Source: CAVROP01 sp050012175 (lineage in GTDB: Bacteria > Acidobacteriota > Terriglobia > UBA7540). From it: a stretch of 64,000 nt of DNA. The stretch lies in assembly GCA_050012175.1 (NCBI GenBank), contig JBEKHR010000004.1, positions 1 to 64,000 on the forward strand, given 5' to 3'. The translations under genes were made by a program, and so were the position numbers. The notes beneath the pieces are model-generated. The model saw only the letters and a list, made by a program, of their open reading frames with translations, ran no database searches and was not told the DNA's origin. Of the stretch, positions 34,897 through 44,150 are shown one piece after another (the stretch's first letter is position 1; each line of letters opens with the position of its first letter).

Positions 34897-36618
34897 CTAT
34901 TTGCCGGCTCTCCCCTTGCCCGGATGTCCGTGATCTTCTGCTGCGACCTTCTCCTTGACGATGGTCCGGTATGCATATAGCCTAGGAGGCATCTCATCCG
35001 CCTCAAGTAGCCAAGTGCGACGTTCCTTGAAGTACTTGATCAGCTCCTCATTCTCGGCTGGCCCCATGTCCCGCGCCCAAACCACTCTTGCGTGGTCGAT
35101 ATCCGCTTCGTTGTAGACCCACTCAGCCAGGGAGTCATGATCCGGTCCATACCGCACGAAAACGAGGTGACGGCCCGGCCAAGAGTCAAGCTCCGCCAGG
35201 ATCTCCGCGCGCTCTCCGCCCATGGGTCGCCAGATCCCGGACCTGGCCAGCGCTGGCAGCATGCGTGCCTGGAGCGGCACCATTAAAACACAGATCAGAG
35301 TAATTGAGCGCGCAAGAAACAGCCCGGTGGGCTTGCCTTCCCAGCGCCATGCCCTCAGATGCCTCATGCCCTGCAGAATCACTGCCAGAATCACGGCGGT
35401 GATGGGAGCCGCATAATGGTCGGCAAAGAATATGAGGAGCTCCAAGCCGGCAATGGAGACGCCTCCGGCTATCACCAGCCACCTGATTCGCCGGTCGCGC
35501 ACCACCCAGGGAAGCATGAAGAGCGGGATTAACAGGACGGGACCAATATAGAATACCCAGCTCGCTATGATCCGTAGGCCCGTTTCCCGAATGAAGCCGC
35601 CCACCGAGCGGACCATGAGGAATCGACCGAGCTCGAGATTGATATAGAAGTCGTGCATCGTTTGGTTATGGTAGACCGGCTGGGGGTTGGGTGACTGCCA
35701 ACAAAAGTACTGTGCTGCTGCGTACGTGGCTCGATCAACTTGGTAAGGCATGCGGAAGGGGCTGCCGGTAACTCGCCAGAAGTAATAGCCCATAGCGGCG
35801 CCCACCGCAGCCAGCACAATCATGAGAGGAAGCACGACACGCCGGGCCAAAACTCGCGTGGGGGGCCGGCTCTTTCCCGCCACCCAAACCAGCAGTGCCG
35901 TCGCCACCGGCAGGCTGAGCACGAACCCCTCGTACGGCCGGCTGTTGGCCAGCATGGCGAGGCCGACGCCCATCACGAGGGCGTCACGCACGCGCTGGCG
36001 TCGCATGATCCGCGGCAGTGCCCCCAAAACCAGCGCTCCCCCAATCGCCGCCGGAGCCCCACCCCAATAGCTGTCATCCCAATAGCTGAAAACGCCGAAG
36101 CGCATCGCCGGGAGCAATCCGCCGAGTAATGCCCAGCCCGGCGGCAGCCAGGCCTGGAGCATCCAGCAAATGGCCGCGCACATCACCCCCACGCTGAGCC
36201 ACACCCCCACAAAGTAATGTCCACCGATGAGTCTGCCCGCCGCCAGGATCAAGCCTTGCATCGGCGCGTACATGGAGGCATAAGTTGGCCGGAAAATCTC
36301 GTGGAAAGTCTCAAAGTGAATCCACATCGGATGCGGCGGGTTGGCGAGGCGCCCGTGGAGAAGAGTATCCGCCAACAGTAGATGGCTGAACTCGTCTTGC
36401 ACTGAAGGCGCCGGAACCGGCAAAATCGGCAACAGCGCAGCCCGCAAGGCGAGGGCAACGACACCGCAAAGCAGGACGCTCGTTCCGCGCCGGCGGGCGA
36501 GTCCACTTAACACCTCCTCCGCCGCGTGAAACCAGCCCGAGCCGAGCTGCGGGTAGGTGAACGCAAACAACAGGGCGAGCGAAGTGATTAAAGACTCCAG
36601 GCCAATTGTGCCAACCAT
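34897..36618 (-). CDS. Large membrane protein, probable GT-C glycosyltransferase
   Basis: 573 residues, roughly twelve membrane helices. After the second helix lies a periplasmic loop with the acidic pair QDEF, then LANPPHPMWIH and ETFHEIFRPTYASM, the position of the catalytic Asp/Glu loop in GT-C enzymes. The C-terminal 110 residues are soluble (FVRYGPDHDSLAEWVYNEADID..ARDMG). No GT family is assigned with certainty; it differs from the two paralogues downstream. A truncated copy of its 5' end follows directly. The start at 36618 has a GGAG some 12 bases upstream, slightly far. It lies 113 bases downstream of the GT2 gene, same direction. Confidence 0.75.
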   Translation of the reverse strand: MVGTIGLESLITSLALLFAFTYPQLGSGWFHAAEEVLSGLARRRGTSVLLCGVVALALRAALLPILPVPAPSVQDEFSHLLLADTLLHGRLANPPHPMWIHFETFHEIFRPTYASMYAPMQGLILAAGRLIGGHYFVGVWLSVGVMCAAICWMLQAWLPPGWALLGGLLPAMRFGVFSYWDDSYWGGAPAAIGGALVLGALPRIMRRQRVRDALVMGVGLAMLANSRPYEGFVLSLPVATALLVWVAGKSRPPTRVLARRVVLPLMIVLAAVGAAMGYYFWRVTGSPFRMPYQVDRATYAAAQYFCWQSPNPQPVYHNQTMHDFYINLELGRFLMVRSVGGFIRETGLRIIASWVFYIGPVLLIPLFMLPWVVRDRRIRWLVIAGGVSIAGLELLIFFADHYAAPITAVILAVILQGMRHLRAWRWEGKPTGLFLARSITLICVLMVPLQARMLPALARSGIWRPMGGERAEILAELDSWPGRHLVFVRYGPDHDSLAEWVYNEADIDHARVVWARDMGPAENEELIKYFKERRTWLLEADEMPPRLYAYRTIVKEKVAAEDHGHPGKGRAGK

Positions 36619-36731
36619 TTACTGAAATAGCTCCCAACGTCGAACGCCCAGTTGGCCGCGGCCCCCTTTGCCTCTATCCCCCCTCCAAGCTGGCTGCGTG
36701 CAGGCCAGGTGGCGCGCAGGGGACAGGCGGT

Positions 36732-37535
36732 TCAAGATGCCGGGATTGTGGGCGCGTCCTTCCGCTCACGATAGTAACTCAGATCGAGTTTCCGACCGGT
36801 GGGGCTGAAGAGCCGCAGGTGCACGAGGCCGAGGCGCTGCAGCCAAAGCTTGAGTGTGGTGGCGAGAACGCTGAGACCGTATTTCACGCTGCGCCCAAAA
36901 CTAACGGAAGAGGCCTCTTCGAAATACTTTGTCGGGCAGGAGATTTCCCCGATGCGGAAGCCGAAATAAATGCACTGTGCCAGCACTTCGTTGTCAAAGA
37001 CGAAATCATCCGAGTTCTCGAGCAGGGGCAGGGCGCGCAGCACATCGCTGGTAAAGGCCCTGAAGCCGGTATGATATTCGGAGAGCTTGGCTCCCGTGAA
37101 GAGGTTTTGAAAAGCGGTGAGAAACCGGTTGGCGAGGTACTTGTAAAGTGGCATCCCGCCCTTCAACGCCCGACCCCCCAGGATTCTCGAGCCGAGAACG
37201 ACGTCGTAAACCCCGGAGGCCACCATCCCCGCCATTGCGGTGACCAGTAATGGTGTGTACTGGTAGTCGGGGTGCACCATCACCACCACATCCGCGCCCG
37301 CGGCCAGCGCTTCGCGGTAGCAGGTCTGCTGGTTCCGGCCGTAACCGTAGTTCCGGTCATGGGCGAACACCTTCAGCCCCAGGCTCTCGGCCATGGGAAC
37401 GGTTCGATCCGTGCTGCCATCATCCACCAGAATCTTGAAATCTACGGCCTCCGGCATTTCCCGGACGGTCTGCTCCAGCGTTTTCTCCGCGTTGTAGGCG
37501 GGCATCACAACCGCGACCCGCTTCCCGTTGATCAT
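36732..37535 (-). CDS. GT2 family glycosyltransferase, polyprenyl-phosphate sugar synthase type
   Basis: 267 residues from the ATG at 37535 (GGAGG eight bases upstream; the in-frame ATG 19 codons earlier lacks a site). It has a GT-A fold: VAVVMPAYNAEKTL at the start, LVDDGSTDRT, then VVMVHPDYQYTP in the place of the DxD motif, and SEYHTGFRAF. These features match dolichyl-phosphate mannosyltransferase-like enzymes that load a sugar from a nucleotide donor onto a lipid phosphate at the cytoplasmic face. Such a product would be the donor for the GT-C enzymes next door. No C-terminal membrane helices are present. Confidence 0.87.
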   Translation of the reverse strand: MINGKRVAVVMPAYNAEKTLEQTVREMPEAVDFKILVDDGSTDRTVPMAESLGLKVFAHDRNYGYGRNQQTCYREALAAGADVVVMVHPDYQYTPLLVTAMAGMVASGVYDVVLGSRILGGRALKGGMPLYKYLANRFLTAFQNLFTGAKLSEYHTGFRAFTSDVLRALPLLENSDDFVFDNEVLAQCIYFGFRIGEISCPTKYFEEASSVSFGRSVKYGLSVLATTLKLWLQRLGLVHLRLFSPTGRKLDLSYYRERKDAPTIPAS

Positions 37536-37619
37536 AGCAGCCGCCTCCCGTTGTGAACTGCGGACACTGGCGGGAGAGGCAAAGTTAACCATGCTCGATG
37601 CTCGCCGGTCAAGGAGTTG

Positions 37620-38894
37620 TTACTGTGCCGGCGCACGCGTGCCTCCGGCCAGGATTCCTGAGGCGGGGCTTTGGGCCAGGTAGAGCATCGAGACGCCGAA
37701 AACCAAGAGAATGGGGAACATCAGGTAGAGGCCATGCCAGGCCACCAAAGCAAAATAAACAGGCGGAATCCACAAGAGCACGAGCGCGGTGGCGAGCACC
37801 AGGCGTAAAGCGGGCCTCCCTTGCCCCGGAAAATGCTTTGCAGCCAGAAGCATGGCGAGCATCAGAGGGCTAAAGTCGTGCGTAAACATATGCAACCCGG
37901 TCATCAGAGAAACCGTTAAGACCGCAGAGAACATCAGGTCGAAAGCCCTGGCGGGATTTCGTCGGTCCGCCCGGACCCAACTCCACGCTGTGAGCAGAAT
38001 CATGAATACCGAGATGACCGCGACGACGAGCGTAAGAGCGCCGAGACTCATTGTGTTTCCCAGGATCGCGTACACGAACCCGTGAAGGGTAGGCATATCG
38101 ACGGCCGAACCGTAAGATACATTGGCCGGCTTACGGCTGATGTTCAAAATCAAATCGACGTAGCCAAGTACTCCTTGCCACCCCACGGCTATCAGCGACA
38201 GAACGCCCAACAGCGTGGCGCTGAGGAGAAATCCGGCGAGAAACTTCCACTTTCGCCGAAAAAGGAAAATGAGCGCGAAGGGCAGCACGAATTGAAATTT
38301 GAGCAATCCGAAGCCCAGCCACCAGCCCGCCTTCAAATCGTGCCCGCGCTTGAGGCTGAGGAAAGTGGCGGTGTATACCAGCAGGAGGACGAGGGAGGTC
38401 TGTCCCTGGAACAGGGCCACACCCAGGGGCGCGAAGAGCAACCACAGCGCGAAGTAGCCGAACACGTCTTTGGGGACGGGCGCCTGCGGCCGCAGGACGT
38501 AGGGGAGAACCAGCCAGATTACCGCATTCACGATCCCCCAGATCAGGTACGCCCAGCGAAACGGCAACCCAGCTAGAGGGGCGAAGAGAAGCGCCTCGAA
38601 CGGCGGATGCTCGTAAATGAGCGGGTTCGGATGCTTAAAGAGGGAGTTCCTCACCCTTTCCTGTTCACGGACGTCGTAAAGCTTCGGACCTTCTCCCTGG
38701 TGAACCATGTACGCGCCGAGGTAGGTGAGCACGAAATCGGTCTTTTCCGTGAGGGGGCCCGTGGCAGCCCAGAGAACAGCCCCCAAGAGAAGAACTGCGA
38801 CACTGAGAAAAAGCGCCCCGTTTTCGTTGAATCCGATCTCGATCTTCGGGCCTGCAACGGATTCGGTTGTGGCAGGGGTTACCGGCAATGACAT
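37620..38894 (-). CDS. DUF2029/GT87 family membrane glycosyltransferase
   Basis: 424 residues with about ten membrane helices. The first extracytoplasmic loop has TGPLTEKTDFVLTYLGAYMV, with the conserved Asp of GT87/DUF2029 proteins (mannosyl- or arabinofuranosyltransferase-like), then the characteristic YEHPPFEALLFAPLAGLPFRWAYLIW region and FQGQTSLVLLLV. These use polyprenyl-phosphate sugars as donors. AGGAATGG precedes the ATG. It is the central gene of the glycan cluster, between two GT2 enzymes that may supply its donor. The acceptor is unknown. Confidence 0.85.
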   Translation of the reverse strand: MSLPVTPATTESVAGPKIEIGFNENGALFLSVAVLLLGAVLWAATGPLTEKTDFVLTYLGAYMVHQGEGPKLYDVREQERVRNSLFKHPNPLIYEHPPFEALLFAPLAGLPFRWAYLIWGIVNAVIWLVLPYVLRPQAPVPKDVFGYFALWLLFAPLGVALFQGQTSLVLLLVYTATFLSLKRGHDLKAGWWLGFGLLKFQFVLPFALIFLFRRKWKFLAGFLLSATLLGVLSLIAVGWQGVLGYVDLILNISRKPANVSYGSAVDMPTLHGFVYAILGNTMSLGALTLVVAVISVFMILLTAWSWVRADRRNPARAFDLMFSAVLTVSLMTGLHMFTHDFSPLMLAMLLAAKHFPGQGRPALRLVLATALVLLWIPPVYFALVAWHGLYLMFPILLVFGVSMLYLAQSPASGILAGGTRAPAQ

Positions 38895-38917
38895 CCATTC
38901 CTCACTGCAGCTCTATC

Positions 38918-39076
38918 TCACTTTTGTCCTGGCCTCACCCTTTCGAACAACGCTGTGATCTGACCGGTATAGAGCACCTTGCAATCCGGGCTCGTTTTGA
39001 GCGCGTAGTTCAGGTGTTGCTGAAACGGATAGAGCTCATATCGGATCTTGTACTTATCGAGAACTCGCACCCGATT
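38918..39076 (-). pseudogene. C-terminal remnant of a 41873-43468-type membrane protein
   Basis: About 53 codons. RVLDKYKIRYELYPFQ, then a stretch ending ITALFERV, aligns with the C-terminal end of the protein at 41873-43468 (AILDKYRIQYVLFGPK, then TSLVFERV). No start codon and none of the membrane part is present. The fragment overlaps the last bases of the neighbouring GT2 gene in another frame. It probably marks a lost duplicate of that gene. Confidence 0.6.
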
Positions 39077-40121
39077 CAACTGTTTTCTTGAGTGGAACTT
39101 TATGGATTCGGCCAGTTTCGGCAGACTCTGCAAATCCCAGGCGCTCTTGGATCAGGTAAAGCGGGCGGCGTTTTGATTCACCGTAAATCCGACCTATGTA
39201 TTCCCCGATAATGCCCAAGCAGATGAGTTGGACCCCGCCGAGAAAAAGGATGGCGATCACGAGGCTGGCCCAGCCTTGCACCCAGTTCTTTTCAAAAAGC
39301 CGCGCATACAGGGTGAGGAGGATCCCGAACACGGCGAACGCTGAGACGGCAAAGCCCAGCCAGGTCGCAACTCTCAGCGGCGTGGTTGAGAACGAGACAA
39401 TGCCGTCCGCCGCGAGGCGAGCCATCTTGAACAGCGGGTACTTGGTTCTTCCCGCCAGCCGGGGAGCTCGGCGGTAGGGGACAGCCACCTGTGAGAACCC
39501 CAGCCAACTGACCATGCCTCGGATGAAGCGGTCCCGCTCGGGCATGGCAAGCAACGCCTCGGCCACTTTGCGATCAATCAGGCGGAAGTCTCCTGCGTCC
39601 GGCGGAATCTGGGTATCAGACAATTTTCCAATGAGCCGATAGAACAGCTTCGCAGTCCAGCGCTTGAAGGCGGTTTCCCCTTCGCGTTCCGTATGGACTC
39701 CGTAGGCAACGTCATAGCCGGCCTGCCATCGTTCGACAAATTCCGCGATCACCTCGGGGGGATCCTGTATATCAGCATCGATCACCACAATGGCATCCCC
39801 TGCGGCATGCTCCATTCCTGCTGTAATCGCCACTTGGTGGCCGAAATTACGCGACAGGCTCACGACCCGAACCTGATGGTCGGAACTCTGAATCTCCCTC
39901 AGCACGTCCATCGTCGAATCGGTGCTTCCATCGTCGATGTAAATGATCTCGAACTTTATGCCGATCATGCCGAGCGCATTCGTGAGGCGGCGATGGGTTT
40001 CATGCAGGACTTCTTCCTCGTTGGCACAGGGAACAATCACGGAGAGCAGCGGCGGGTTGGCCTTCTCGCGGGCAGAGCCGGGGTTTTGCGCGTTGTCTTT
40101 GTCTTCAACTGCTGGCTTCAT
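39054..40121 (-). CDS. GT2 glycosyltransferase with two C-terminal membrane helices (GtrB/ArnC-like)
   Basis: 355 residues; AAGGAG lies shortly upstream of the ATG. GT-A domain: LLSVIVPCANEEEVL, YIDDGSTDST, AIVVIDADIQDPPEV (DxD), then GDFRLIDRKV and an RFIRGM segment, followed by two helices (about 245-305) and IGEYIGRIYGESKRRPLY. This is the classic undecaprenyl-phosphate glucosyl/aminoarabinosyl transferase layout (GtrB, ArnC, DPM-like). It would attach a sugar to undecaprenyl phosphate at the inner membrane for use by the GT-C or GT87 enzymes in the cluster. All motifs are intact, with usual length. Confidence 0.92.
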   Translation of the reverse strand: MKPAVEDKDNAQNPGSAREKANPPLLSVIVPCANEEEVLHETHRRLTNALGMIGIKFEIIYIDDGSTDSTMDVLREIQSSDHQVRVVSLSRNFGHQVAITAGMEHAAGDAIVVIDADIQDPPEVIAEFVERWQAGYDVAYGVHTEREGETAFKRWTAKLFYRLIGKLSDTQIPPDAGDFRLIDRKVAEALLAMPERDRFIRGMVSWLGFSQVAVPYRRAPRLAGRTKYPLFKMARLAADGIVSFSTTPLRVATWLGFAVSAFAVFGILLTLYARLFEKNWVQGWASLVIAILFLGGVQLICLGIIGEYIGRIYGESKRRPLYLIQERLGFAESAETGRIHKVPLKKTVESGASSR

Positions 40122-40206
40122 CGAGTCTCCTTGCGATGTGACTTCCCTTCAGATTGTATGCCATCGGCAGGGTATTTCAACCAGCGAAAAAAGCGCTTGC
40201 ATGCCG

Positions 40207-40878
40207 TCATGCCTTGCTTCCTGTGACCACATACTGAGCGCCCATCGGACACCAATGTAAAAACGGTTCAAGAGGGCGGAGCCAGCCGAGGAAGCGGGGG
40301 AAAAACACGATGTATTCCAGCCGGATCTTCCGGAATTCATTTCGCGAGAAGTAACGAAGCGTTTCCCGAGGCGGAAGCAGTATGGCATCCTCATCGAAGG
40401 GGCAGCTTGCAACTGCCCGGCGCGTGAGTGGGTTCGCGGGGTTGTGCTCGAAGATAACCAACTTTCCGTTCGTGCCTAGGAATTCGGCTGCCCGCGAGAC
40501 TGTCTCTTGGCGAGCCTCGAGTCTAACGTGGTGCAATACATTCGCAAGGATGACAACGTCATAATCTCGACCCAAGTCGCCTGTCTCAGAAGTAAAAGTC
40601 CCTTGCTTCCGGAGTGTTGAGTCAATGTGATCCAGACTCGCTCGGGAAACGTCGTAGCCGTCGATGCGAGCGCGGGGGAGGTGCTGCTTCATTTGACCGC
40701 AAACAAGCCCAATACCACAGCCGTAATCCAGAATCCTGCAATCCGGTTTCGGTGCGACTTTGTCCGCGATGAATCTACCTTTGTAAGACGCAAAGTACTC
40801 GCTCTTTTCGCCGGTGATGCTGACGTTCCGATCCAGTAGTTCTCGATAGCCTTCCGAGAACTGATCGAACTCGCTCAA
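40207..40878 (-). CDS. Class I SAM-dependent methyltransferase
   Basis: 223 residues. The frame has no ATG start. TTG at 40878 is chosen because GAGAGGAG ends six bases upstream; a TTG six codons earlier has no site. Motif I is ILDYGCGIGLVCGQM (SAM binding), motif II is IDGYDVSRASLD, and VVILANVLHHV corresponds to motif III/IV. A methyltransferase in a glycan cluster most likely modifies a sugar or lipid carrier, but the substrate is unknown and ubiquinone/menaquinone-type methylation is an alternative. It lies 85 bases upstream of the GT2 gene in the same direction. The N-terminus FDQFSEGYRELLDRNV is typical for this group. Confidence 0.85.
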   Translation of the reverse strand: MSEFDQFSEGYRELLDRNVSITGEKSEYFASYKGRFIADKVAPKPDCRILDYGCGIGLVCGQMKQHLPRARIDGYDVSRASLDHIDSTLRKQGTFTSETGDLGRDYDVVILANVLHHVRLEARQETVSRAAEFLGTNGKLVIFEHNPANPLTRRAVASCPFDEDAILLPPRETLRYFSRNEFRKIRLEYIVFFPRFLGWLRPLEPFLHWCPMGAQYVVTGSKA

Positions 40879-41224
40879 CTTGATCTCCTCTCGCAAGCCG
40901 ACGCAGAAGGGCGAACCTTAATCCCGCTGTACGTTTTCAAAATGGCCAAATATCCGTCGTGGAACAGATCGCGGTGAATGGACTCCTTCCCACCAGATGC
41001 AACCAGATTGTCTAACCAGTAAGGATTCTAGAAAAGCTGCCATGATCTGACCGATCGGGCGTCACCCTGCTTTGCGGCCTCGCCACTTCAGAATTGCAGT
41101 TGCGGCTGGGAGCTTGCCCGCTGCTTACTCACTATCCTCCCGATCTTTCGTTGGGGAAATACCAGATGTCACCCGAGTCATGGGCTGTCCGCCACCATAT
41201 GGCCGGCGAGACAAGCAGAGTTTC
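40879..41224. other. Intergenic region, no gene recognised
   Basis: About 350 bp between the small anchored protein gene and the methyltransferase. No convincing frame, promoter or terminator was seen. Confidence 0.35.
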
Positions 41225-41689
41225 TTACCCGCGCTGGATCAGATTCGTAAAATAGTTGTCAATCCAATTCAGGGTCTTTGCGATGGGCTTGGTGAGCCAA
41301 TCGGTGCTCCATGTTTGCGAAGTCACCCAGGAAGAGGGCTGGAGCCAGACCCGTTGGAGCCGATGCCAGTAGCGGACCCTGGAAGAGGAATCCGGTTCAG
41401 ATCCAGGAGCCAACTCTGTGTAGACCCGGAATTGCTCTGGTGGCGAGTCCGGCAATTGTAAGCCGTACGTGTACTTCCACTGAATGACTGTCAGTACGCA
41501 ACTCCAATACTCCCGCGCAAGCCGTTCCTCCGCCTCCCGCTGCTTGGGGCCTGCGGATGCTGGAATATCCACAAACTGCGGCGGCATATTCGCTCGGAGC
41601 CGAAAATGGGGCCGAGTGGAGAGAAAAACGAACAACGCTGCTGGCACAATCAAGAGCAGCAGCCGACCAGGCTTGCGGTTATGCAGCAT
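41225..41689 (-). CDS. Small membrane-anchored protein with the domain found at the C-terminus of the giant PilZ protein
   Basis: 154 residues. A basic start and hydrophobic segment (about 8-26, RLLLLIVPAALFVFLS) form a signal anchor. Residues about 35-135 align with the last 110 residues of the protein at 1022-5653: PPQFVDIPA/PAEFIDQSP, AREYWSCV/AQAYWRAA, YGLQLPDSPPEQFRV/FGSELPAEPPTEFQV and RVRYWHRLQRVWLQPSSWV/RARYWENLRRSWVQPQFWV. The many conserved aromatic and proline positions suggest a compact extracytoplasmic domain, not assigned to any family I know. It sits between two glycan-cluster genes in the same direction. The start has no clear ribosome binding site. Function unknown. Confidence 0.75.
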   Translation of the reverse strand: MLHNRKPGRLLLLIVPAALFVFLSTRPHFRLRANMPPQFVDIPASAGPKQREAEERLAREYWSCVLTVIQWKYTYGLQLPDSPPEQFRVYTELAPGSEPDSSSRVRYWHRLQRVWLQPSSWVTSQTWSTDWLTKPIAKTLNWIDNYFTNLIQRG

Positions 41690-41872
41690 GTGAACGTCAT
41701 CCGAGGCTGCGTATTCGCCCCTCAGCTTGCGCCCGGGCTGGTTGCGATTCTAATTGGACCATCTCGATCACTCAGGTTTGTATGTCGGACTGCCCTCGCA
41801 CGGAGCTCATCCTGACCTGGGGACGAGAGCTTCTTGTCCGAGTACCATCGAACCCAGGACCCGATCATCTGT

Positions 41873-43468
41873 CTACCACGCCTTCAGAGCCTCAGGAGGG
41901 ACAGGCTTTCTTACCTCTGTCGGAGGAGGATCACCAACCCTCTCGAACACCAAGCTGGTAGGCCCGCTGAAAACCACTTTCCAATTGCGGTCGTGCCGCA
42001 AGAGCACGCTGACCGGTTCCTTCGGTCCAAACAAGACGTATTGTATCCTGTACTTATCTAAGATGGCAGTCGTGTTCTCTAAACCAAGGAGGTCGATATA
42101 CTCCTTGAAAACTCCCGCGTAAACGAAAATGTCGGCCCGGCTGTCGATAAATTCCTTGAAGTTACGGTCGTTCCAACATAGGTACCCGCCCCATGCGTAG
42201 GAATTCAGAACTCGCCCCGAAAGTTCGTGTGATTTCAGGTAGGGAAGAATATCCGCCGGGAAGTCCTTCTCAATGGACTGCTGCAGTGTGGCCGAGGACG
42301 GAAACCCACGAATAATGAACGCCAGCATCGCCGCCATGAGCAGAGCGTTCAGGACGGGCTTGTCGATTTCGGGCCGGTACGGGGGTACGAAACGAAGGAG
42401 ATTCGCCAGCAGCGGCGCAATCAGGAGCGCTGCCAGCATCAGAAAGCGAATGTACGTCATACCTGCGTATAGCCCAAACAGAACCAAGCCGAGTTCGTAT
42501 AGCTTCCAACGGTACTGGCTGAGCAAGGCTGCCAGAATTAGGCCCACGATGAGTATAAGGACGACCTTCCCGCGCGCACTATGGAAATCCACGGAGACCC
42601 ACTCCTCGACATGAGCGACGGCCAGGTTTTGACGGAAGGCCAGGTCGAAGGGATAAAAGACGAGGCGATATCCGTAGGGGTTGATAAAGAGGGCGACGAT
42701 ACATGCCCCCATCGTCACCAGAAGCTTGCGAAGTCGGACAGTGGACCAGCGAACTGCCTCAATCCTGCCCCATCGCCCTTCGATCAGACCTCCGGCAATG
42801 ACGATCCCGAAGACAATAAGCCCCAGCGACCATGACCCGTGAGTGTTGATCCAGAGGCAAAAGAGGGGAGGAAGAAGCCACAAGGGTGCCTTCCCCCGCA
42901 ATCGGAAGCGCTGCAGCACGATTAGGAGCAATATGAGGTAGGCGTATCCAAACAGGATCGTGCGAGGTCCGAATGAAACAACCCCGAGAAAAACTGCAAA
43001 GAAGCTTGCAAGGGCCGACGCCTTGATGTTGCCGCTTTCTTTCCAGCACATGTAAAGCAGCCCAAGGAAAATCAATTCCAGGAGTAGCAGAGAGAAGGCC
43101 TTGACGCCGACCAAGCCGAAGGCGCGCCACGCAAGGTAGTAAGGAACCTCAGCAAGATATTCAGGATTCATCCATGGCAGACCGCCAGCCGTAAAGGAGT
43201 ACATCTCGACGTGGGGCACCTTGTGGGTCTTGACGAGGTATTCAGCGTTGAGCAGGTGGAACCAAATATCGGGATCTGAGAATCCATTGCGACCCATCTC
43301 GAAAACTGTCGTGACCACCAGAGCCCCCAGGAGAGCAGGGAAGGAGAATATTCGACGCACCGCCATGGTCCACTTGCCAGGGGCGGGAGCGGGTGGGGAA
43401 GGGCCAGAGGGAGGGAGCGGCAGTTGCGATGTCGCGGTATCAACTTCGGTTTTGTACACGCCATCCAT
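41873..43468 (-). CDS. Polytopic membrane protein of the glycan cluster, GT-C-like
   Basis: 531 residues: a Pro-rich cytoplasmic N-terminus, about eleven membrane helices, and a soluble C-terminal domain of about 130 residues. The first loop has GFSDPDIWFHLLNAEYLV, with the DPD acidic motif and the WFHL signature seen in GT-C-like membrane proteins, then PWMNPEYLAEVPYYLAWR. The C-terminal part (FPADILPYL, then NSYAWGGYLCWN and FIDSRADIFV) resembles the periplasmic ends of uncharacterised GT-C relatives in soil bacteria. AGGGAATGG lies just before the ATG. It is the first gene of the minus-strand glycan cluster. A glycosyltransferase role is inferred from the acidic loop and context. Confidence 0.78.
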   Translation of the reverse strand: MDGVYKTEVDTATSQLPLPPSGPSPPAPAPGKWTMAVRRIFSFPALLGALVVTTVFEMGRNGFSDPDIWFHLLNAEYLVKTHKVPHVEMYSFTAGGLPWMNPEYLAEVPYYLAWRAFGLVGVKAFSLLLLELIFLGLLYMCWKESGNIKASALASFFAVFLGVVSFGPRTILFGYAYLILLLIVLQRFRLRGKAPLWLLPPLFCLWINTHGSWSLGLIVFGIVIAGGLIEGRWGRIEAVRWSTVRLRKLLVTMGACIVALFINPYGYRLVFYPFDLAFRQNLAVAHVEEWVSVDFHSARGKVVLILIVGLILAALLSQYRWKLYELGLVLFGLYAGMTYIRFLMLAALLIAPLLANLLRFVPPYRPEIDKPVLNALLMAAMLAFIIRGFPSSATLQQSIEKDFPADILPYLKSHELSGRVLNSYAWGGYLCWNDRNFKEFIDSRADIFVYAGVFKEYIDLLGLENTTAILDKYRIQYVLFGPKEPVSVLLRHDRNWKVVFSGPTSLVFERVGDPPPTEVRKPVPPEALKAW

Positions 43469-43791
43469 TCCCTAGAGAGTATACTCCGCATTCACCGAAA
43501 GCAATTGACCTACCAACCAACCTTACGAGAAGAAATGGGCCCCAATTGGGAGACCCCCCACGGGGTGTATCGACAGAGACGTCCGACGAAATGAACCCGT
43601 CACGGCCCTCTGCGCCCGGGGTGGCTAATCCGGTCATAACGAATTGAAGAGGTTCTTGCACCCGGCAGGTGAGCGAAGACAGTATCATTACTAGGATGTG
43701 AACTGCTACCGTCTGTTTACACGCGTCGTCCCGGTTAAAGACCCTCAAACTTCGAGGTGTGTACAAATTGGTCAGCATGGACATTTTGCTC

Positions 43792-43819
43792 TTGACAATC
43801 GGCGCTTTCTATTTATACT
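43792..43819 (+). promoter_or_regulatory. Strong sigma-70-type promoter upstream of the sigma-54 activator
   Basis: TTGACA (43792-43797), 16 bases, TATACT (43814-43819). This is a near-consensus promoter pointing toward 44151. Transcription would start near 43827, leaving a leader of about 320 bases. Confidence 0.7.
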
Positions 43820-44150
43820 AGTGACGATCCCATTCGCCAGGTGGGTGCCTACGCGTCCAGGTCTCTACTGACAAGAATCGAGACCACATCCGGTGAAGAG
43901 AGAGTCTTGGGCGCTGTCAGGAAATGCCCGGTGGCGGTTCTGCACAAAAAGAAACACTTCGTTTTCCCCGTTTCCCTCATCGCGTTTGACGAGGAGGGAG
44001 TCTAGTACTTTCGTGCTCTTGGCCCAAGACGGGCGTTGTCGGAGACTGGGAGCTTCAGGACTGCCTTTTTCATCGGTCGGACCTGAGATGTTAACCAGCA
44101 ATGACGACGCTGAGTTTGTTGCTGGGCGCCTTTTGGTATGTAGGGGCTAG
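43820..44150. other. Long leader between promoter and sigma-54 activator gene
   Basis: About 330 bases. A GTG-started frame (43893-44150, 85 codons) ends directly before the activator's GTG, but its composition (Arg/Ser/Cys-rich) and lack of a ribosome binding site argue against coding. No riboswitch class was recognised. Upstream of the promoter, 43469-43791 holds nothing identified either. Confidence 0.4.

Noticed and set aside
43893..44150. 85-codon frame ending right before the sigma-54 activator
   Set aside because: No ribosome binding site and Arg/Ser/Cys-rich composition; its end next to the GTG is probably coincidence.
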